NCBI RefSeq assembly: GCF_027887165.1
Contig: NC_077227.1
Location: 81,795,430 to 81,859,429, forward strand
DNA: 64,000 nt
Reading direction: 5' to 3'
Origin: Monodelphis domestica
Lineage: Eukaryota; Chordata; Mammalia; Didelphimorphia; Didelphidae
Positions 45,190 to 55,889 of this stretch are shown piece by piece. The position numbers and the translations under genes were made by a program. Position 1 is the first letter of the stretch, and each line of letters starts with the position of its first letter. The notes under the pieces were generated by a model. It saw only the letters and a list, made by a program, of their open reading frames with translations, was not told the DNA's origin and ran no database searches.

Positions 45190-45620
45190 TTCAAGAAATG
45201 CAATATTTATTAAGCACTCACTGTGTGCAGAGAATTGTATTAGTGTTAGGGGAGATATAAAGTTCAAAGAAAACTTCTTGGATGAGATAGCATTTCAATT
45301 GAATTCTAGTGGATGAGTAATTCAACAGAAGAATATTCTAATCATATGGAATAGCATGAGCAAAAGTATAGAGCAGAGATAGTGTAGTGACTAATAGTCC
45401 AGATTGGCTACCATATCATATGGTATGGCATGGGAGTAATATGAAATAATGTTAAAAAGGTGGAAGAAATCCAGGTGGTGGAAAGACCTTAAATACAAAA
45501 GAAGTTTGAATTTTACTTCTTGGATGATAGTGAATCACTAACAATTTTAAAAGAAAGGAGAGACATGATCAGGTATATGTATAAAGAAGATTATTCTAGC
45601 AGGAAGGTATGAAGGAAAAA
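45190..45620 (-). mobile_element. Antisense L2, 3' region
   Basis: The plus strand shows the complement of the L2 3' part: TATTTATTAAGCACTCACTG, GAATAGCATGAGCAAAAGTA, GAGAGACATGATCAGGTATA and AAGATTATTCTAGCAGGA. Confidence 0.6.
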
Positions 45621-46029
45621 CTAGACTACATTGTTCCATTTCCTTCTATGTTTTCTTGTGGGTACAAAATAATTTTTGTGTTATTCAAATTTCCTTTCCT
45701 TTATATTTGAAGGCTTTTCTCCTTGTTGCAGAATTTGTTGCTTTTCAATTGAATTATTAAATGTAATGTGTCTTGGAGTTCACATATAGCCTAAGGTTTT
45801 TTTCTTTTCTTTTTTTTTTTCTGGAGAGTAATGGATTTTTTAATTGATACTTTTCTGTAAAGTTTAAGGCAATTTTCTTATGTTGTATTTTTGTATTATG
45901 ATGTTCACATTTTTGGCTTGTCTATAGGCATCTTCTAAGAATAAAGTGATTTGCTTCTATCAAGAGATACTTTCTTTGAATGTTATTCCTTTGTTTCTCT
46001 TCTTCCAGGATTGTCCTTCACCTCTGTGC
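45621..46029. other. No firm assignment; possibly old antisense L1
   Basis: T-rich sequence adjoining the antisense L1. It may be part of it or of another LINE, but no diagnostic block was found. Confidence 0.3.
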
Positions 46030-47270
46030 ATTTGCATCCTTTTTTAAATTATTTTTTTCCCTCAATTATATGTAAAAATCAATTTTAACCTTTGGATTTT
46101 TTAAAGTTTTGAGTCAAATTCTTCCTCTCCCTCCCTTTCTCTTTCTCCTACCCTCTCCCCAAGATGGCAAACAATCTGACATAGATTTTGCATGTGTAGC
46201 AATATAAAACATTATTCCATATTAGTCATTTGTGGAAGAAAACTCTAACCAAAAAAGATGAAGTATGTAGTGTTCTGCATTCAGACTCTATCAGTTCTTT
46301 TTCTAGAGGCAGATGGCATTTTTCGTCATAAATCCTTAGAAACTGTCATGAATAATTATATTGCTAAGAATAGCTAAGTCATTCATAATTATTCATGATA
46401 TAGTATTGCTGTTACTATGTATAAAATTCTTTTGGTTCTGCCCACTTCACTTTGCATCAGTTCATGCAGGTCTTTCCAAATTTTTCTGAAATCATCCTTT
46501 TCACAATTTCTCATAGCAAAATAGATTACTATCACAATTATATATCATGACTTGTTCCGTCATTCCCCTGTTGATGGGCATCGACTAAATTTCCAAAACT
46601 TTGCTACTATAAAAATAGCTACTATAAACATTTTTGTACAACTAGATCTTTTCCCCTTATTTTGATCTCTTTGGGATACAGGTATTGCTAGATCAAAGGG
46701 CATGTATAGTTTCAAAACCCTTTAGGCATAGGTCCAAATTGCTCTCCAGAATGGTTAGTTCACTTCACAAATCTATCTCCAATGCATTAGTTTCCCAATT
46801 TTCCTTTACCCCCTCCAACATTTATCATTTTCCTTTTCTGTCATACTAACTAGTCTGATAGATATGAGGTAGTCCCTCAGAGTTATTTTAATTTGCATTT
46901 CTCTGTCTAGAGTGATTTGAAGTATGTTTTATGTGACCATAGATAGTTTTGATTTCTTCATCTGAAAATTGCCTGTTCATATCCTTTGACCATTTACCAA
47001 TTGGGAATTAACTTGTATTCTTATAAATTTGACTCCATTTTCTATGTTTTTAAAAAATGAGTCCTTTATCAGAGATACTTGCTGTAAAAAAAATGTCCCC
47101 TGCTTTCTGCTTTTTTTCTAATCTTATTTGCACTGGGTTTTGTGTGTGCGTGTGTGTGTGCAACCCCTTTTTAATTTTATATAATCAGTTATCTTCTTTT
47201 TTGTCTCTTTGCTGAGCCTTTACACTTTGGATTCCCGTTTTTCTATTCTGCCAATCACCCATCCCAGGTG
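46030..47270 (-). mobile_element. Old LINE-1 3' part, antisense
   Basis: The plus strand reads as the complement of L1 3' UTR and the ORF2 C-terminus: CATTCCCCTGTTGATGGGCA, CTCTTTGGGATACAGGTATT, GCTAGATCAAAGGGCATGTA and CAATTGGGAATTAACTTGTA. The copy is old, with no open frame. Confidence 0.8.
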
Positions 47271-47766
47271 CCCTCCTTTGAACAATATAAGTAGAATGTA
47301 GATTTTTTTTTGAGGGGGGATGATAAAGGTTGTCTTCTACTCAATATGCATCTGTAAGCTTGGATGCTTGTACAGGAGCTAGGAACCCTCTTGGTTCTAT
47401 TTTGGGGTTAGATAAAGCATAAACATATTTGGAGATTACCCTTTTGTTGTCATCTCCCCACATGGAATGAGAACCCAGGTTATAGGTTTTATCTTGGGGG
47501 TCCACCACAAATGACCACATTCTCTTTCACCAGATGGATATTCATGTCTACTATTTTTATTTAGACATCTCAGATAAAGGCTTGTTAATCTGTAAACTAA
47601 TCAAAATGATTGGGACCAACCTCCCACTTACATTTCTGCAGGGGTCCTTGACTGGATGTCACAGCATCAGCGGATAATAAATAGGAAGACAGCTGAAAGT
47701 TTCAACCTGTAGCACAGGTGTCACAAGGAGTTGCTTTACCTTCCTTCAGGCTTGTCTTTATTTTAT

Positions 47767-47829
<63 letters not shown>

Positions 47830-48383
47830 CATACATATATATGTATGAATATATATTTATATATATTCAGTGGTTACACAGATACATACTTTGGTTCCAT
47901 GGATTCCAACAACAAATGCAAAGCCTAAGGAAATAATCAACAAAACACTCCTACTAAGTGCAGGGTCAGAGGGTAGAATCAACACGGCCCAGTTTTAGTT
48001 TCAGAGAAGCTTGTTCTTGGTCTGTATATGGGGGTGGGGAATTTGAGCACAGATTTGCCAGAAGTTTTTATGCCTATGAAAGAAGGTACATAAGAATCCT
48101 TAGGTGCTTATTTTGGTGCTTTTCTGGGGGGATAGAGTGGGGCATCTGTATTAACCCTGCAAGCATGTTGCTTTCATCTATTTTCTCCTGGGGAACAATT
48201 CCAATAATAAGGGATGTTAGTGAGAGAAGTCACACAGAAGGGGGCTGAGTGGGTGTTTCCATCCTTCCTGGGGGCCACTTTGCAACTCCCAGTTTCCACA
48301 CATGACTGCATCAAACAGTGTGGGTTTGATGGTTCCTGGCACATTTCTTTATGTGTTTGATTTGCTTCAAGTACATTTGAGTA
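47271..48383. other. Unresolved sequence, possibly LTR-derived, with a microsatellite
   Basis: A GGGGGTCCACCACAAATG block near 47496-47513 resembles an LTR edge in minus orientation. No terminal duplication could be set. The 97-codon frame at 47958-48248 has no recognised motif. Confidence 0.3.
47766..47862. repeat. Compound microsatellite (TA)n(TGTA)n
   Basis: About 34 bases of TA repeat, then about 26 bases of TGTA repeat, then decaying ATACATATATATG sequence. Confidence 0.97.
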
Positions 48384-48587
48384 GGGGGCAGCTGGGTAGC
48401 TCAGTGGATTGAGAGCCAGGCCTAGAGATGGGAGGTCCTAGGTTCAAATATGGCCTCAGACACTTCCCAGCTGTGTGACCCCGGGCAAGTCACTTGACCC
48501 TCATTGCCTAGCCCTTACCACTCTTCTGCTTTGGAGCCAATACACAGTATTGTCTCCAAGACAGAAAGTAAGGGTTTAAAAAAAAAA
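48384..48587 (+). mobile_element. CORE-SINE, well preserved
   Basis: A full-length element: GGGGGCAGCTGGGTAGCTCA head with A box, B box GGTTCAAATATGG, CORE block CCCCGGGCAAGTCACTTGAC, family tail and A10 end. The best-preserved SINE in the window. Confidence 0.95.
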
Positions 48588-49239
48588 GTAATATAGGTTA
48601 AATATGGACAAAGAGCTAGTAAATGATGGTGCCAAGGCTCTCAGATATGCATCTTTAGACTTGAAATCCAGTGTGGTTTTTTTTCCCTCTTTGCCATAAA
48701 ATTGTCAAAATCTTCAGGTGAAATATTCTTTTGAAAAGATAAAATAAAACTAGAATAGGACATATAATAATTTGCTTCATGTAGTAATAGAAATTTCAAG
48801 CATTACTGAATGTTATCTTCTGATATTAATAGGAAAAATATCATTTAATTACTATCATACCTTTTTTTAGGTTACCCTTCTTCCCTTTGAGGAGGGGAGA
48901 ACCTATGATCTTCATCAGGATAGGGACCTATCCAGTGTATAAATTCTTTCCATGGATAAAGCTTGATATCATATTTATCTTCTCATTTTAGAGCATTGCT
49001 TGGGGTTTAAAGAACTTGCCCAGGGTCTCACAGTTGTCAGAAACAAGGCTTGAAACTAGGTCTTCCTTTAATCTAGGTCTTACTCTACCCTACTGCCTTG
49101 CCTCCTCATATTGTCCTTTATATGTCCTTATAAAAGAATATTCACTTCTTGTGAAATTATTTTTTATCTTCTCAATACATATGAAGACATTCAGAATTCT
49201 AAGGAAAATAATTATTGAATTCCTGCTCATCTTTTAAAA
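48588..49239. other. No recognised feature
   Basis: No repeat, exon or RNA gene recognised. Confidence 0.45.
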
Positions 49240-49476
49240 CAGGAACTTTTAACCTGTCACCTGTGTGTGTGGGGGGGATGAACCCCTTTCGATGTCTATT
49301 GAAATCTATGAACCCTTTCTCATAATAATTTTTAAATGCACAAAATAAAACACATTCGATTAAAAAGGAAACCAATTACATTGACAAATATTTATCAGAA
49401 CGTGAGCAAGCAAATTCATGGATCCCATGAAACCTATCCACAGACCACAAAGGAATCCTCAGATTAAGAATTCCCA
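49240..49476. mobile_element. Old hAT MITE (Charlie-like)
   Basis: A 237-bp element with imperfect inverted ends, CAGGAACTTTTAACCTG on the left and the complement of TGGGAATTCTTAATCTG on the right. It is flanked by an 8-bp duplication TTTTAAAA (49232-49239) and TTTTAAAG (49477-49484) that fits the hAT target pattern. Non-coding, and older than the element at 15120. Confidence 0.8.
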
Positions 49477-49926
49477 TTTTAAAGCTCAGATGCTGCTTCC
49501 CCCATGAAATCTTCCTTGACCCCTACTATTTTCAACAGAATGATGTAAAACAAAATGTTAGAAGCTATTAATGAAGTGAATATGCTAATTACATCTCTAA
49601 TACATTTATGAAAGAAAGATAATACTTTACTCCATGTTTTAGACACCAACCTGCCAGAGACAAATTTATTAATTAAATTATTCTAATTCTAAGCATTTCT
49701 GCTTAAGGAGAGAGAAAATCCAGAGTCAGAAATCCATTCTGCCTTTGGAAAAAATCTCTCCTTCACCAAGCCATTTTTGAAGTATAATTTAAATTATTCC
49801 TTAACAACAGAGAAAACTCTACAATAAGATAAAACATAGGCACAAAGTTCAGATAACAATTTGATTCATCAAACAAAATGCAACTCACTAAAACTTTCAC
49901 TTATTAGAATTACTAATGATAATATG

Positions 49927-50175
49927 TATTAGATAGCATTGTGGATAGGGCATTGGACCCAGTGTCAGGAAGACCTGAGTTCAAAAGTGACTTTGGATAA
50001 CTTACTACTTGTGTGACTCTGGGCAAGTCACTTAACCTCTATCTGCCTGGGTTTTCTTATGTGTAAAACAAGGATAGTAAAAGTACCTGCTTCCTAAGGT
50101 CATGGTTAGGAGTAATATTTGTAAAGAGCTTTATAAACATTAAAGTGCTATATAAATGCCAATTGCTAGTTACCA
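49927..50175 (+). mobile_element. MIR, sense, nearly full length
   Basis: Head (TAGCATTGTGGATAGGGCAT), B box (CCTGAGTTCAAAAGTG), CORE (CTGGGCAAGTCACTTAACCT) and 3' part (TTTGTAAAGAGCTTTATAAA, AGTGCTATATAAATGCCAAT). Confidence 0.88.
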
Positions 50176-50644
50176 TCATCATCGTTATTATTTCTCCTCT
50201 TCTCCCTCTTTTAGATGAAAACCTGCACTAGGGCACAGAGCATGTCTTAACTAAATAATATATATAATAATAAGAGCTAGCATTTATATACAGAATTTTA
50301 GGGTCTGATCAAATGAATAGATGAATGATTCAATAAATGAATGAATAAATTGAAAAGCTAAGATATATTTTGTGAACATAGTATTTCCTAGATAGATCTA
50401 CAGCACCTGCCTAACCCACCCTGCCTTAGAAGGTCTTGCTGGATGTGATGTCTTGCCTGCCTAGAATTATGGTTTCTGTCAGACCTTTCTTGCTTTTCTT
50501 GACTTCCAGTATTGTCCACTCTGACCATCCTTGTTCCATTGCTGCCCCTGTGTGGCATAAGGAAGGAAAATAAAGGGAGAAAATGTTATTCGTTTAGGAA
50601 AGATTTTTATGTTGAACACTGGTAAAATCTTTAATTTCAGCAGC
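50176..50644. other. No recognised feature
   Basis: No repeat, exon or RNA gene recognised. Confidence 0.45.
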
Positions 50645-50895
50645 TCTCTTTCTGACCCTCCCTCTCTCTGTAGTCTTTCTCTGTATCTCCCTCCCTCTCT
50701 CTCAGTCTCTCCCTTACTCCCTCTTCTCTCTCTCTGTGCCTATATTTCCCTCCCTCCCTCCCTTTCTCTCTTTTCCTCACTGTGTATCTGTCTCTTCTCC
50801 TGTCCTCTCCTGCCCTCCCCTCTTCTTTCCCTTCCCATCCCCTCTCCTCTCCTTCCTCCACTCTCCTCTCCTCTTCTCTCCTCTCTCTGGTTCTG
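50645..50895. repeat. Long polypyrimidine (C/T) tract
   Basis: About 250 bases of CTCC/CTCT-type sequence with few purines. The open frames on both strands within it are repeat artefacts. Confidence 0.93.
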
Positions 50896-51339
50896 CATGG
50901 CCGGTGGCTATTGTCCACCACACATTCCATTCAACTGAACATGTGACACATTCTCAAAATGGGCAGCTGGATGAAGTATGTAAAAGAAAATATAATACAG
51001 CTGCCAGAACCCCAGACCTTCAGATCTTGTCAGTGTCTTGCCAGGTCTTAGTCTTGCTCCTGTTCTGGATATCAGTGTAGATTCTAAATTTGTTTTCAAA
51101 TCTAAACATGGTCCTGTGTCCTTTCTCAGATTTATGCAGTACCAAGAATCCTTTGATAGGTCCTGAGAGGTGGAATTTCTAATCTTGTATTTTGTCATTT
51201 GACTTTAGGATTAGAGTTCAACAAAGTCATTTTAGACACAAGAAATTTTCTTTTCTGAAGCCCATACAAAATTATTTTCCAGGACTCATTTAAGTAAAGA
51301 TAGATATATATTACCCATCTACCTACTGATCTATAAATC
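50896..51339. other. No recognised feature
   Basis: No repeat, exon or RNA gene recognised. Confidence 0.4.
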
Positions 51340-51480
51340 TGGAGATCTGTAAATCTTGTGGCCCATCCCTGATACTACTTGTGTAAATGTTGGTAAATCA
51401 TTTAACCTCTCCTATAAAAGGAAAAATTCAGTCTAAATGATCTGTGAAGTTCTAAATCTTTGACCCTATGATCTCAAGTA
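51340..51480 (+). mobile_element. CORE-SINE fragment
   Basis: Blocks: TACTACTTGTGTAAATGTTG, ATCATTTAACCTCTCCTATA and CTAAATGATCTGTGAAGTTC. Confidence 0.55.
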
Positions 51481-51559
51481 CAAATGAGAGAACGAGGAGG
51501 GCATAGATGAAAATATTCCAGAAATAGAAGAGGAGAGAGAGCAGACTAACAACTGGGAG

Positions 51560-51925
51560 ATGAGTGAATAATAATTGCTGGCATAAACTACTTTGAAGTT
51601 TACAAGATGCTTCACAAATATCTTATTTGAGCTTTCCAACAATCCTGTGAGGCAACTACTTCAGGTTTTATCCCCATTTGATAGCTGAGAAAACTAAATC
51701 CCGTAAAGCTTAAGGGATTACTATGGGGAAGGAGAAAGGGAACAAGCATTTATTAAGTGTCTCCTATGTTTCAGGCATTGTGCGAAGTGCTTTAGAAATA
51801 TTTTCTCATTTGGTCCTCATAACAGCGCTGAGAAGTAGGTGCTACTTAGGGTCATACAGCTATCACATGTAGGATTTGAATCCCTGTCCCTTGGACCTAA
51901 GACCTATCTGCTGCATCACCTACTA
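51560..51925 (-). mobile_element. Two overlapping antisense MIR copies
   Basis: The first (51565-51735) holds TTTACAAGATGCTTCACAAA and CCTGTGAGGCAACTACTTCA. The second (51738-51920) holds AAGCATTTATTAAGTGTCTC, CATTTGGTCCTCATAACAGC and GGATTTGAATCCCTGTCCCT. They look like one MIR followed by, or inserted into, another. Confidence 0.7.
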
Positions 51926-51949
51926 AAATTTCATGGACAAGATGGCACC

Positions 51950-52870
51950 TAATTGAGTGGCAAAGTTAGTAAAGGATTGAAAAAAAAAAGAGGTGTGCTT
52001 TCCGCTACAAAGATTGCTCCTAGGAATGCATAAAAGGAGGAAATGGCTGGAAGGTAGTCCATGAAGGAGAATGATGTGAAATAAGGATGGAAAGAGATTG
52101 AAACCAGAGAGTGGAGGGTCCTAAACCTCAGACTAAGACATTTCAACTGAGATGAAATAGGAAGCTACTAAAGGTGTTAGACAAGAGAAACATAGTCAGG
52201 CCGATGATTCAGGAAGATCTTTTGGGTAAATGAGTGAAGAGTGGATTGGAGTGTTGTGGGGTGCAGAGGAATACCCCTGGGGTTCAAGGATGCCTTTTGC
52301 AAGAATGCAAGATTCCGTATTAGTGCAAAAATAAAAAAAGAGAAATTTATTAATTTGGAAGGTTATTTTGGATCTCGCCAGGAGGGCAGCATGGATGGAA
52401 AAGCTGTCCCCCACAGGACATCAATTCTGGGCATTTTATACTCTTTACAACAGAGAGGCTAGGGGGTTGGTGAAGGTTTGCCTGAGGGCATGGGGTGGTT
52501 CTCATGATTCAGAGGATGAATGTTTGGGTGTGTCCATCTCAATTCACTGGGGCAATCAAAGGAGGGTAATCTCCTAGGTCAGTTGTTTGGGGTTGGGAGT
52601 CAGAGGGCCTACAGGAGCCCAGGAATTTCCCTGTTAATAGTTTGCCTGAGTTTCTGGGGTTACAATGCCCATGCCAAGAGGAGAGGCTTAAGAGACTGAG
52701 AGATCAAAAGGTTATGATAATATTCCAGGCAAATGATGATGGACGCCTAATATAACAGAGTAGCAAGGTAGATGAAGGGCACAATGCAATATTATAGAAA
52801 TTGAACTCCCATACTGGCAACTCTTCAGATATGGGGGATGAGAGAGAAGAATCAAAGGTAACTCTCAGGC
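51950..52870 (-). mobile_element. Antisense L2 split by solo LTR 1
   Basis: L2 complement blocks lie left of the LTR (AGGAAGCTACTAAAGGTGTT, GTGAAGAGTGGATTGGAG) and right of it (AGAGGAGAGGCTTAAGAGAC, AATATTCCAGGCAAATGATG). They join logically across 52252-52676. Confidence 0.65.
52252..52676 (-). mobile_element. Solo LTR 1 of a short class I family (425 bp)
   Basis: Plus-strand ends are TGTTGTGGGGTGCAG and AATGCCCATGCCA. Flanks are GGAG (52248-52251) and AGAG (52677-52680). An AATAAATTTC-type polyadenylation block is visible as its complement near 52344-52353. It shares most of its length with solo LTRs 2 and 3. No internal sequence remains. Confidence 0.85.
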
Positions 52871-52899
52871 TATAAACCTGTTATTTATGTTAACACATG

Positions 52900-53066
52900 T
52901 AATGGTCTTATTACTCTTATATTGTTATTTTTTAATGAACCAATATTTTAAATGTGTCAGTTTTAGTTTCTAATATTATAAATATCTGTGGATATAACCC
53001 TATAAACAAACATGCTTCAATTTTAAGAGTAAAGGGGCCCTGAAAACAAAAGTTTGAGAAGCACCG
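52900..53066. mobile_element. hAT fragment (one end)
   Basis: The right edge AAAAGTTTGAGAAGCACCG resembles the inverted end of mammalian hAT MITEs of the MER5/Charlie kind. The other end was not found. Confidence 0.4.
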
Positions 53067-54047
53067 GTCTATTCAGATTCATCTCCAAATTCTAACAGAT
53101 GACACATGAATGAATTCCAAGCAAAAGGCATTAAATTAGACAGAATAGCAAAGTACATAACAGGGAAAAACCTCTGATATTGTATCCATCTATATAGCCA
53201 GTGGGAGAAGTAATACTCCTTGGACAACTCATAGGCTAACATTGCATTCCCCCTGGAACACCTTTCATGGTTTGTTTGGCTTAGTGTCTCAGCAGACCCC
53301 AGGCTTTCCTGCTCCTCCACTCCACCTCTAAAGTTAAGTTGCTGTCTTCTGCTCTCTCAAAGCTTTTAGCTTTCAGCTGCTGGACTTTTTCTCCACTAGA
53401 TTTTTGCTTCTTTCTGTGGCTAGATTTTTGTCTCTGCTGAATTTGCTGCTGCCTTATTCTAGATCTTTTTTTCTTTGGCTAGTGGAACTCCTTTCTCAAA
53501 GAAGGAATGCTGCTACTACTTTAAAAGATTTTCTGAGCTTTTATGTTGTTGTTAGGGTAGGTCCCTAGCCTCACCCAATCATTATGTAAAAGAGCTCAGG
53601 TCCAAGTCTTTCATTTGTACAAGTTCTCATGCCCTAAATTCCTCAGCTGCACCCATGTCACTGTCCCTTTTACCAAAGGATTGTCATTCAATAGAGGGGC
53701 TAAGTTGAGTTTTAAATACAAGGCTGGTGAGTATTTACTGTGGATCCTGTTAGCATATTTCTTGATTCCTTCAGTAAGGATAAAGAAGGAAAATTTTTGT
53801 GGCAACACAAAGATAGGGGCAACAAATTTAAGGGTGGGGGCCAGTGCCTGGTGGAATTGATTAATTATAGGGTTAGTACTGTAAAAAGAAAGTGAGTCCA
53901 GAACAGGGTAGATAGACAAGAGAGAACAGGGGAAGAATTAGAATGACTAGATGTTATAGTGTGGGTGAAGTAGAGTGAGGCAAGAGAGAAGGACATGAGA
54001 TTATGAGCAGTTTCATTTTAGAGTTCAAGATAAGGTAGAACAATTAG
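53067..54047. other. No recognised gene
   Basis: Mixed sequence between solo LTRs 1 and 2. Short frames on both strands (for example 53611-53919 minus) have no recognised motif. It does not read as proviral interior. Confidence 0.4.
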
Positions 54048-54491
54048 TGCTATGGGGTGCAGAAGTGAAGGGGGGGCGGGGTTGCAAGACTCCAAAACTT
54101 AGCTTAAAAGCAAAAAGAGAAATTTATTAATTTGGAAGGTAATGTTGAATCTGGCCAGCATAGGTGGAAGCCTGCCTCCTGAAAAGCTGCTCCTTGGAAG
54201 GACAGCATGAATAGAAAAGCTGTGCCCCAGAGGACATAAATTCTGGGGATTTTATACTCTTCACAACTGTGACTCTGGAGCAAGGGCTTGGGGGTAGGGT
54301 GGTTCTCTCGATTTGGAGGACAAATGGATGAGGTATGTCTCTTTGTCCATTTCCAATCAATGGGACAATCAAAGGAGGATAATCCTCTCAGGGTCAGATG
54401 TTTTGGGTTGGGAGTCAGAGGGTGTAAGGGAGCAAAGGAATTTCCCTGATAATAGTTTGCCTGAGTTTCTGGGGGTACAATGCCCATGCCA
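54048..54491 (-). mobile_element. Solo LTR 2, same family (444 bp)
   Basis: Ends TGCTATGGGGTGCAG and AATGCCCATGCCA on the plus strand, with a perfect 4-bp duplication TTAG at 54044-54047 and 54492-54495. Confidence 0.9.
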
Positions 54492-54624
54492 TTAGGAGTG
54501 ATGGCAAGTTCTAAATTATGACCATTCCTATGAAGGACTGAGATAAATTGGATTATGTAGATCATAGAAGTGGAAGATATCAGCTTGTTCTATCAATTTC
54601 CTCAATTTCTATCACCTCTACTTC

Positions 54625-55052
54625 AGGCATGAGCATTGTACCCCCAGAAACTGGAAAACTATTATCAGGGAAATTCCTTTGTTCCCTTAGGCCGTCTGAC
54701 TCCCAACCCAAAACACCTGACCTTGAAAATTACCCTCCTTTGTTTGTCCCATTGAATTGAGATGGACAAAGAGACACCTCATTCATTCATCCTCCAAATC
54801 AGGAGAACCACCCCCATGCCCTTGGGCAAACCTTCCCCCAACCCTTTGCTCTGGAATCACATCCTCATTGCTGTAAATCTAAAAACCCCAAAATGGAGGC
54901 ATTCTAGGAGCAACCCCCCAGGTCTAGCTGGCTGAAAGTTTTCAACATACTAATAAATCTCCCTTTACCTTTAAGCTAAATTTTGTGGTCTTGCATTCTT
55001 GCAAAAGGTATCCTTCCTGAACCCCCGGGGTTCACCTCTGCACCCTACAACA
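54625..55052 (+). mobile_element. Solo LTR 3, same family, opposite orientation (428 bp)
   Basis: The sense orientation begins AGGCATGAGCATTGTACC and ends CACCCTACAACA, with a perfect 4-bp duplication CTTC at 54621-54624 and 55053-55056. AATAAATC lies near 54952. Together with LTR 2 it forms an inverted pair about 130 bases apart. Confidence 0.9.
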
Positions 55053-55205
55053 CTTCCAGTCTCTCAGATCACAGAATTAGTTATACCTTAAGACTCCTGC
55101 CTCACACTCTCTTCAAAACCAATAAACAAGAAAACAAAAAACTTTCCTTGTCCTCAATGAATTTAATTCTATTGGAATTCTTACACAAGTTAAGCATGGT
55201 ACAGG

Positions 55206-55889
55206 TGTTATCTTGGAAATAACACAGAACTATTAGTCAGAAAAACCAAGTCTTTTAATCTGGATAAGGATAAATCCATTATTTGGCCCTTTACCCAGAG
55301 TTCGGCACCACAAAAACAACTTTTTTAGGATGCAAACCCTGGACTCTGGGGATGGTATCCCTAGGGAGTGCCACCAGGCTAGTGACTCGCTAGGAACAAG
55401 AGAATTTCGGGAACCTATATACCATTTGGGGAATCCAGGGATAGGGAAAGATAATTGACATCACTATAGATGCAAAGAAAATGGGAGTGTTCAAACTGCA
55501 GTGACAGGATACAATCAAGCTTGGGAAAGGAATCATAGCTAGAGGATGGATGGGTGTTAAGAGAAGGGGCTGCTTACAATGGACACTAAAGGATGGCGCC
55601 TGCCCAGGTGTGGATCTTCTTGGAAAAAGGTCTCTGATGCAATAGGGGAGATTACCTAAAACAAAAAGGATCCTTAGCATATGCTTAGTCCCACTCCTCT
55701 AGGATGGTCATTCCCCTGAGGGTCCCCCACTCAGTCTGAAACTGCTAGCCTTAGATTCCCTTCAGGGTGGATTCCCATGGGAACAGGGAACAAACTTTGG
55801 GGTCTCCAACCTATAAGCTAGTCCTGAAACTTGAGGTTCATCAGATCCCACTAGGCCACAAGTTCAGGGTTCCTAGACTCCATGTTGAC
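55206..55889 (-). mobile_element. 3' LTR of the provirus
   Basis: The counterpart of the 5' LTR in the same orientation. Plus-strand left end TGTTATCTTGG, right end at the polypurine tract. Shared blocks include CTATATACCATTTGGG and CAAGCTTGGGAAA. Confidence 0.9.

Noticed and set aside
47718-47936. Tyr/Ile-rich frame as a small membrane protein
   Set aside because: It translates the (TA)n(TGTA)n microsatellite.
50609-50938. Frames of about 100 codons on both strands
   Set aside because: They translate a C/T-rich tract and are repeat artefacts.
52677-54047. Interior of a provirus between solo LTRs 1 and 2
   Set aside because: Each LTR has its own 4-bp duplication and the sequence between is L2, a hAT end and unassigned DNA, so they are separate solo LTRs.
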